From assembly GCA_000431075.1 (NCBI GenBank), contig HF986890.1, positions 1 through 15,439 on the forward strand: 15,439 nucleotides of DNA. Direction: 5' to 3'. Both the position numbers and the translations under genes were made by a program. Shown piece after piece: positions 13,531-15,439 of the stretch. Each line of letters starts with the position of its first letter. Position 1 is the stretch's first letter. Origin of the DNA: Firmicutes bacterium CAG:555 (GTDB taxonomy: Bacteria; Bacillota; Clostridia; Oscillospirales; Oscillospiraceae). The notes beneath the pieces were generated by a model, which was not told where the DNA came from, searched no databases, and saw nothing but the letters and a program-made list of their open reading frames with translations.

Positions 13531-13614
13531 ATGCCGATTACACTAACGATACATATTGGTAAGTATACCATTTCGATTAGAGTAAAAAAGCAAAACCGCC
13601 ACTCTGCCAAGTGA
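13531..13614 (+). CDS. 27-residue basic peptide, candidate type I toxin
   Basis: The ORF begins MPITLTIHIG and ends NRHSAK. Residues 3-18 alternate hydrophobic and polar side chains, as in an amphipathic strand, and the tail is basic. There is no long transmembrane helix, so it differs from TxpA/BsrG-type holin-like toxins. AGGGGG (13518-13523) lies 7 bases before the ATG and is partly inside a CACCC/GGGTG hairpin (13510-13514 with 13521-13525), so translation may be restrained. It has its own promoter (13446-13475) and terminator (13738-13777). An antisense RNA covers its last third and 3' region. This organisation is that of a type I toxin-antitoxin pair. The peptide family is not one I can name, and toxicity is inference. 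Confidence 0.62.
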   Translation: MPITLTIHIGKYTISIRVKKQNRHSAK

Positions 13615-13619
13615 CGGTT
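13584..13619 (-). terminator. intrinsic terminator of the antisense RNA
   Basis: On the - strand AACCGTCACT (13619-13610) pairs with AGTGGCGGTT (13603-13594) across six bases, with one U-G wobble, followed by TTGC and six T residues (13589-13584). On the + strand the same position would be a C-A mismatch with no T-run. The structure therefore serves the - strand. Confidence 0.82.
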
Positions 13620-13690
13620 CTGCTGGTAAGCTTTTGTCTTACTACAATATACTTAACTTGTTGAGCTGACCGTTGGTCATCGCCCTTTGT
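13584..13690 (-). ncRNA. antisense RNA, candidate type I antitoxin
   Basis: A - strand promoter (13697-13725) predicts a start near 13690, and an intrinsic terminator ends transcription near 13584, giving an RNA of about 107 nt. It is fully complementary to the 3' end of the peptide ORF and the mRNA 3' region, as RatA is to txpA. Its 5' end repeats the sequence at the 5' end of the mRNA. It could block translation or trigger double-strand cleavage. Confidence 0.68.
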
Positions 13691-13696
13691 GTCCTT

Positions 13697-13725
13697 ATAA
13701 TACCACCAACAGCCCGCAAAGTCAA
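13697..13725 (-). promoter_or_regulatory. promoter of the antisense RNA
   Basis: Read on the - strand, TTGACT (13725-13720) and TATTAT (13702-13697) are separated by exactly 17 bases. Initiation would fall near 13690, right at the outer edge of the right inverted repeat. Confidence 0.75.
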
Positions 13726-13737
13726 GAGGTCGCCAAC

Positions 13738-13777
13738 TGCGCAGTATGTCTGATACTGCGCATATTTTGTATTTTTT
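13738..13777 (+). terminator. intrinsic terminator of the small-peptide mRNA
   Basis: TGCGCAGTAT (13738-13747) pairs perfectly with ATACTGCGCA (13753-13762) across a 5-base loop, followed by a T-rich tract ending in six T residues near 13777. It lies downstream of the peptide gene and past the antisense start site, so the mRNA (about 295 nt) would contain the whole antisense target. Confidence 0.85.
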
Positions 13778-13811
13778 GAAACGCTTTTGCCGTTTTGTTT
13801 GTCTCTTAAGT

Positions 13812-13904
13812 GAATGGGAGTTGAAGCAAACAACAAATTACCTTAAACGCTTCCGACAAACCTTATGGCCTTAACATATAACTCACTATCTTCAACTTCC
13901 ATTC
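13812..13904 (+). repeat. 15-bp inverted repeat around the sigma-gene leader
   Basis: GAATGGGAGTTGAAG (13812-13826) and CTTCAACTTCCATTC (13890-13904) are inverted copies with one difference. In + strand RNA that position is a G-U wobble, so all 15 pairs form; in - strand RNA it would be C-A. The arms enclose 63 bases that include a possible -10 (TATAAC, 13877-13882) and three CCTTA(A/T) repeats at 13841, 13861 and 13869. The 3' arm ends 6 bases before AAAGGA of the sigma gene. Confidence 0.6.
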
Positions 13905-13918
13905 TTATCGAAAGGACG

Positions 13919-14422
13919 GTGAGCGTTATCCCGAACTCATACAGCGAAACCGAACAGGGATTTTCCGATGTGTATGCGCGCAACATTGACGCCGTTTACC
14001 GTGTTTGCTTCTCTTTTTTGAAAAACAGCGCGGATGCGGAGGATCTGTCGCAGGACACCTTCCTCCGTTATCTGAACCGTGATGTGAAGTTCGAGTCGGC
14101 ACGCCACGAAAAAGCGTGGTTCATCGTTACGGCGTCGAACCTCTGCAAAAACGAGATCAAGAGCCGGCGACGAAAAACGCAGGATATCGACGAGCACATC
14201 GAGCTCGGCTTTGAGCAGAACTTCGACTCGGGCGAGACCCTGCGGGCGATCATGGCACTGCCGAACGAGTACAAGGCCATCGTGTACATGTACTATTACG
14301 AGGGCTACTCCACCCCCGAGATAGCGAAAATGCTCAAGCGCCCGGATGCGACTGTCCGCACCCGCCTTGCACGGGCACGCAAGCTTCTCAAGTGCTCTCT
14401 CGGCGACGCCGCCGATGCCTGA
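13919..14422 (+). CDS. sigma-70 family (ECF-like) RNA polymerase sigma factor
   Basis: From GTG 13919 the protein has 167 residues, a usual ECF length. The N-terminal region 2 contains FSDVYARNIDAVYRVCFSFL and NSADAEDLSQDTFLRYL, the core-binding and -10 recognition part. The C-terminal region 4 contains LPNEYKAIVYMYYYEGYS and a helix-turn-helix, TPEIAKMLKRPDATVRTRLA, for -35 recognition. The start is uncertain. AAAGGA (13911-13916) is only 2 bases from the GTG. An upstream ATG at 13865 adds 18 residues of low-complexity sequence, lacks a ribosome site and lies inside the inverted repeat, so I disfavour it. The next gene probably encodes its membrane regulator. The signal and regulon cannot be read here. 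Confidence 0.9.
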   Translation: MSVIPNSYSETEQGFSDVYARNIDAVYRVCFSFLKNSADAEDLSQDTFLRYLNRDVKFESARHEKAWFIVTASNLCKNEIKSRRRKTQDIDEHIELGFEQNFDSGETLRAIMALPNEYKAIVYMYYYEGYSTPEIAKMLKRPDATVRTRLARARKLLKCSLGDAADA

Positions 14423-14446
14423 GCCGCCACGAAAGGAGATGTTCCC

Positions 14447-15394
14447 ATGAATAACGACAATATCCGAAACGCCTACGACGCAATGTCGCCGAGCGAGCTT
14501 GCAAAGGCAAGGATGTTCCGGAATATAAGTGCCGCCGTGCAGGCTCCGCACAAGACCCGCTCGGTGAGACCGAAGCTTATACTCATTGCTGCCGTGGTCG
14601 CCGCAATGTTTGCACTGGCTGCCACGGCCTACGCCGCCGACTGGTTCGGCCTGCGTGACGCACTTTTGTTCACAAAGCCCGAGACAACGCAGAACGGTCT
14701 TGCCGCAGGCGACTACATCAGCCTGCAGGGTAAGGAAAACAGCCCCGAATGGCAGGCGGCCGCCGAGTGGCAGGCATTTCTGCAAAGCTACGACACCGAC
14801 GGCAGCATCCTCGCCTCGGTCGGCAACAAGCCCACGGGCTTTGAGGAAAAGTACAATGCCTACATCTGCTACACGCAGGAGATGGCAGACGAGATCGACC
14901 GCATCTGCGAAAAATACTCGCTGAAGCTTCTTGAAGGCTTCAAAGAGCCCGCAACGGAGGACGAATTTTTCTCCCTTGCCGGCACGGGCGTTATCTACGC
15001 ACCCAGCGGCAATAATTTCGTCAACACCGTGAATCAGGGCTTTGTCTACGCCGACGGCTCGTTCCGCTTTGACGGCGATGCCGCCATCACCGGCACCGAC
15101 CTCAAGCAGCCGGTCAGCTATCAGTTCATCCGCAGCATGAAGGGCTCGTTCTCGACGGCACTTTTGAATGTCGGAAGCATCGACGACTACACCCAGTGGC
15201 AGCACACGACCCCCAACGGCATTGAGCTTCTGATGTGCACCTCGGCAAGCAAGCAGCTCATCATTGCGGATCTGGGCAAATCCTATGTCGTCATCAACCT
15301 CCTGCGCACCCCCGGCGACACCGAGGTCGCCCCGCTTTCCCGTGAGACGATGGAGGCGTTTGCGGATATCTTTGATTTCAGCGTAATTCCCTGA
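14447..15394 (+). CDS. single-pass membrane protein, putative anti-sigma/sensor partner
   Basis: The 315-residue protein has a cytoplasmic N-terminus of about 42 residues, one membrane helix around 44-64, and an external domain of about 250 residues. It starts 24 bases after the sigma gene with AAAGGAG (14432-14438) 8 bases upstream of ATG 14447, so both are co-transcribed. This topology and position fit an anti-sigma factor that holds the sigma at the membrane until the external domain senses a signal. The cytoplasmic part is short and has no HxxxCxxC zinc anti-sigma motif, so the assignment rests on context. The external domain resembles the unnamed C-terminal domains of clostridial sigma-partner proteins (DUF4179/DUF4367 type), but I cannot place it firmly. 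Confidence 0.65.
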   Translation: MNNDNIRNAYDAMSPSELAKARMFRNISAAVQAPHKTRSVRPKLILIAAVVAAMFALAATAYAADWFGLRDALLFTKPETTQNGLAAGDYISLQGKENSPEWQAAAEWQAFLQSYDTDGSILASVGNKPTGFEEKYNAYICYTQEMADEIDRICEKYSLKLLEGFKEPATEDEFFSLAGTGVIYAPSGNNFVNTVNQGFVYADGSFRFDGDAAITGTDLKQPVSYQFIRSMKGSFSTALLNVGSIDDYTQWQHTTPNGIELLMCTSASKQLIIADLGKSYVVINLLRTPGDTEVAPLSRETMEAFADIFDFSVIP

Positions 15395-15408
15395 GAGGAG
15401 ACATAAAT

Positions 15409-15439
15409 ATGTCAGCAAAGTACATACCCGCCATAGCAT
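15409..15439 (+). CDS. start of a further gene in the sigma operon (partial)
   Basis: ATG 15409 follows GAGAGGAG (15393-15400) at 8 bases and opens a frame to the window edge, beginning MSAKYIPAIA. It starts 14 bases after the stop of the putative anti-sigma gene, so it is probably the third gene of that operon. Too little is present to name it. Confidence 0.6.
   Translation, partial: MSAKYIPAIA

Noticed and set aside
13642..13677. 12-codon ATG frame near the start of the antisense RNA
   Set aside because: There is no Shine-Dalgarno sequence, and the RNA is better explained as a regulator.
13485..13689. Insertion sequence or CRISPR array
   Set aside because: The inverted arms enclose only a 27-codon frame with no transposase, and there is no regularly spaced direct repeat anywhere in the window.
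13642..13836. 64-codon - strand frame across the right repeat and antisense promoter
   Set aside because: It covers a terminator and a promoter, has no ribosome site, and ends inside the antisense RNA, so it is not a plausible gene.
13937..15439. Long open frame on the - strand (500 codons) opposite the sigma and anti-sigma genes
   Set aside because: It runs antisense to two genes with clear families or ribosome sites, shows no motif, and is explained by high GC with few antisense stops.

Overview
The window looks like chromosome from a GC-rich, strictly anaerobic member of the Clostridia, probably Oscillospirales-like. The signs are strong AGGAGG-type ribosome binding sites, tightly packed operons, Firmicute-type Pho boxes, sigma-A promoters and an oxygen-sensitive iron-sulfur redox cluster. 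No rRNA or tRNA is present and the placement is inference.

Region 1 (1-6147, + strand) is phosphate uptake. After a terminator (89-116) and a Pho-box-like promoter region come pstS-pstC-pstA-pstB-phoU, with one-base overlaps at pstA/pstB and pstB/phoU. A second 11-bp-period Pho-like box follows phoU, then a hairpin that covers the ribosome binding site of a Na/Pi cotransporter with a C-terminal PhoU-like domain. PstSCAB is high-affinity ATP-driven uptake, PhoU links uptake to signalling, and the cotransporter is a second phosphate route. A bidirectional terminator (6117-6147) ends the region.

Region 2 (6152-12475, - strand) is a five-gene redox operon read from a TTGAAA-17-TATAAT promoter. 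In transcription order it encodes an aldehyde:ferredoxin oxidoreductase (AOR)-like protein, a four-cluster ferredoxin, a NuoE-like subunit, a NuoF-like subunit and an [FeFe]-hydrogenase-like subunit. The layout resembles electron-bifurcating HydABC/Bfu modules joined to a tungsten AOR. Both presumed catalytic subunits are abnormal. The hydrogenase-like protein keeps the four cysteines for the cubane of the H-cluster, but has lost key H-cluster residues, and its GGVMEAALR-type active-site segment is replaced by a dicluster ferredoxin domain. That inserted domain is about 67% identical to the C-terminal domain of the adjacent NuoF-like protein. The AOR-like protein lacks the GPEYE, PAYDPRG and RGACH-type motifs and the fourth cluster cysteine. 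This operon is the best candidate for an undescribed system.

Region 3 (12522-13777) holds a FliB-like cysteine-cluster protein (- strand) and a compact element resembling a type I toxin-antitoxin locus. The element has a 27-residue ORF with its own promoter and terminator, a convergent antisense RNA of about 107 nt with its own promoter and terminator, and inverted-repeat ends that would let the mRNA 5' and 3' ends pair.

Region 4 (13812-15439, + strand) is a sigma-70 family (ECF-like) regulator gene, preceded by a 15-bp inverted repeat, then a single-pass membrane protein that is probably its anti-sigma or sensor partner, and the first codons of a third gene.
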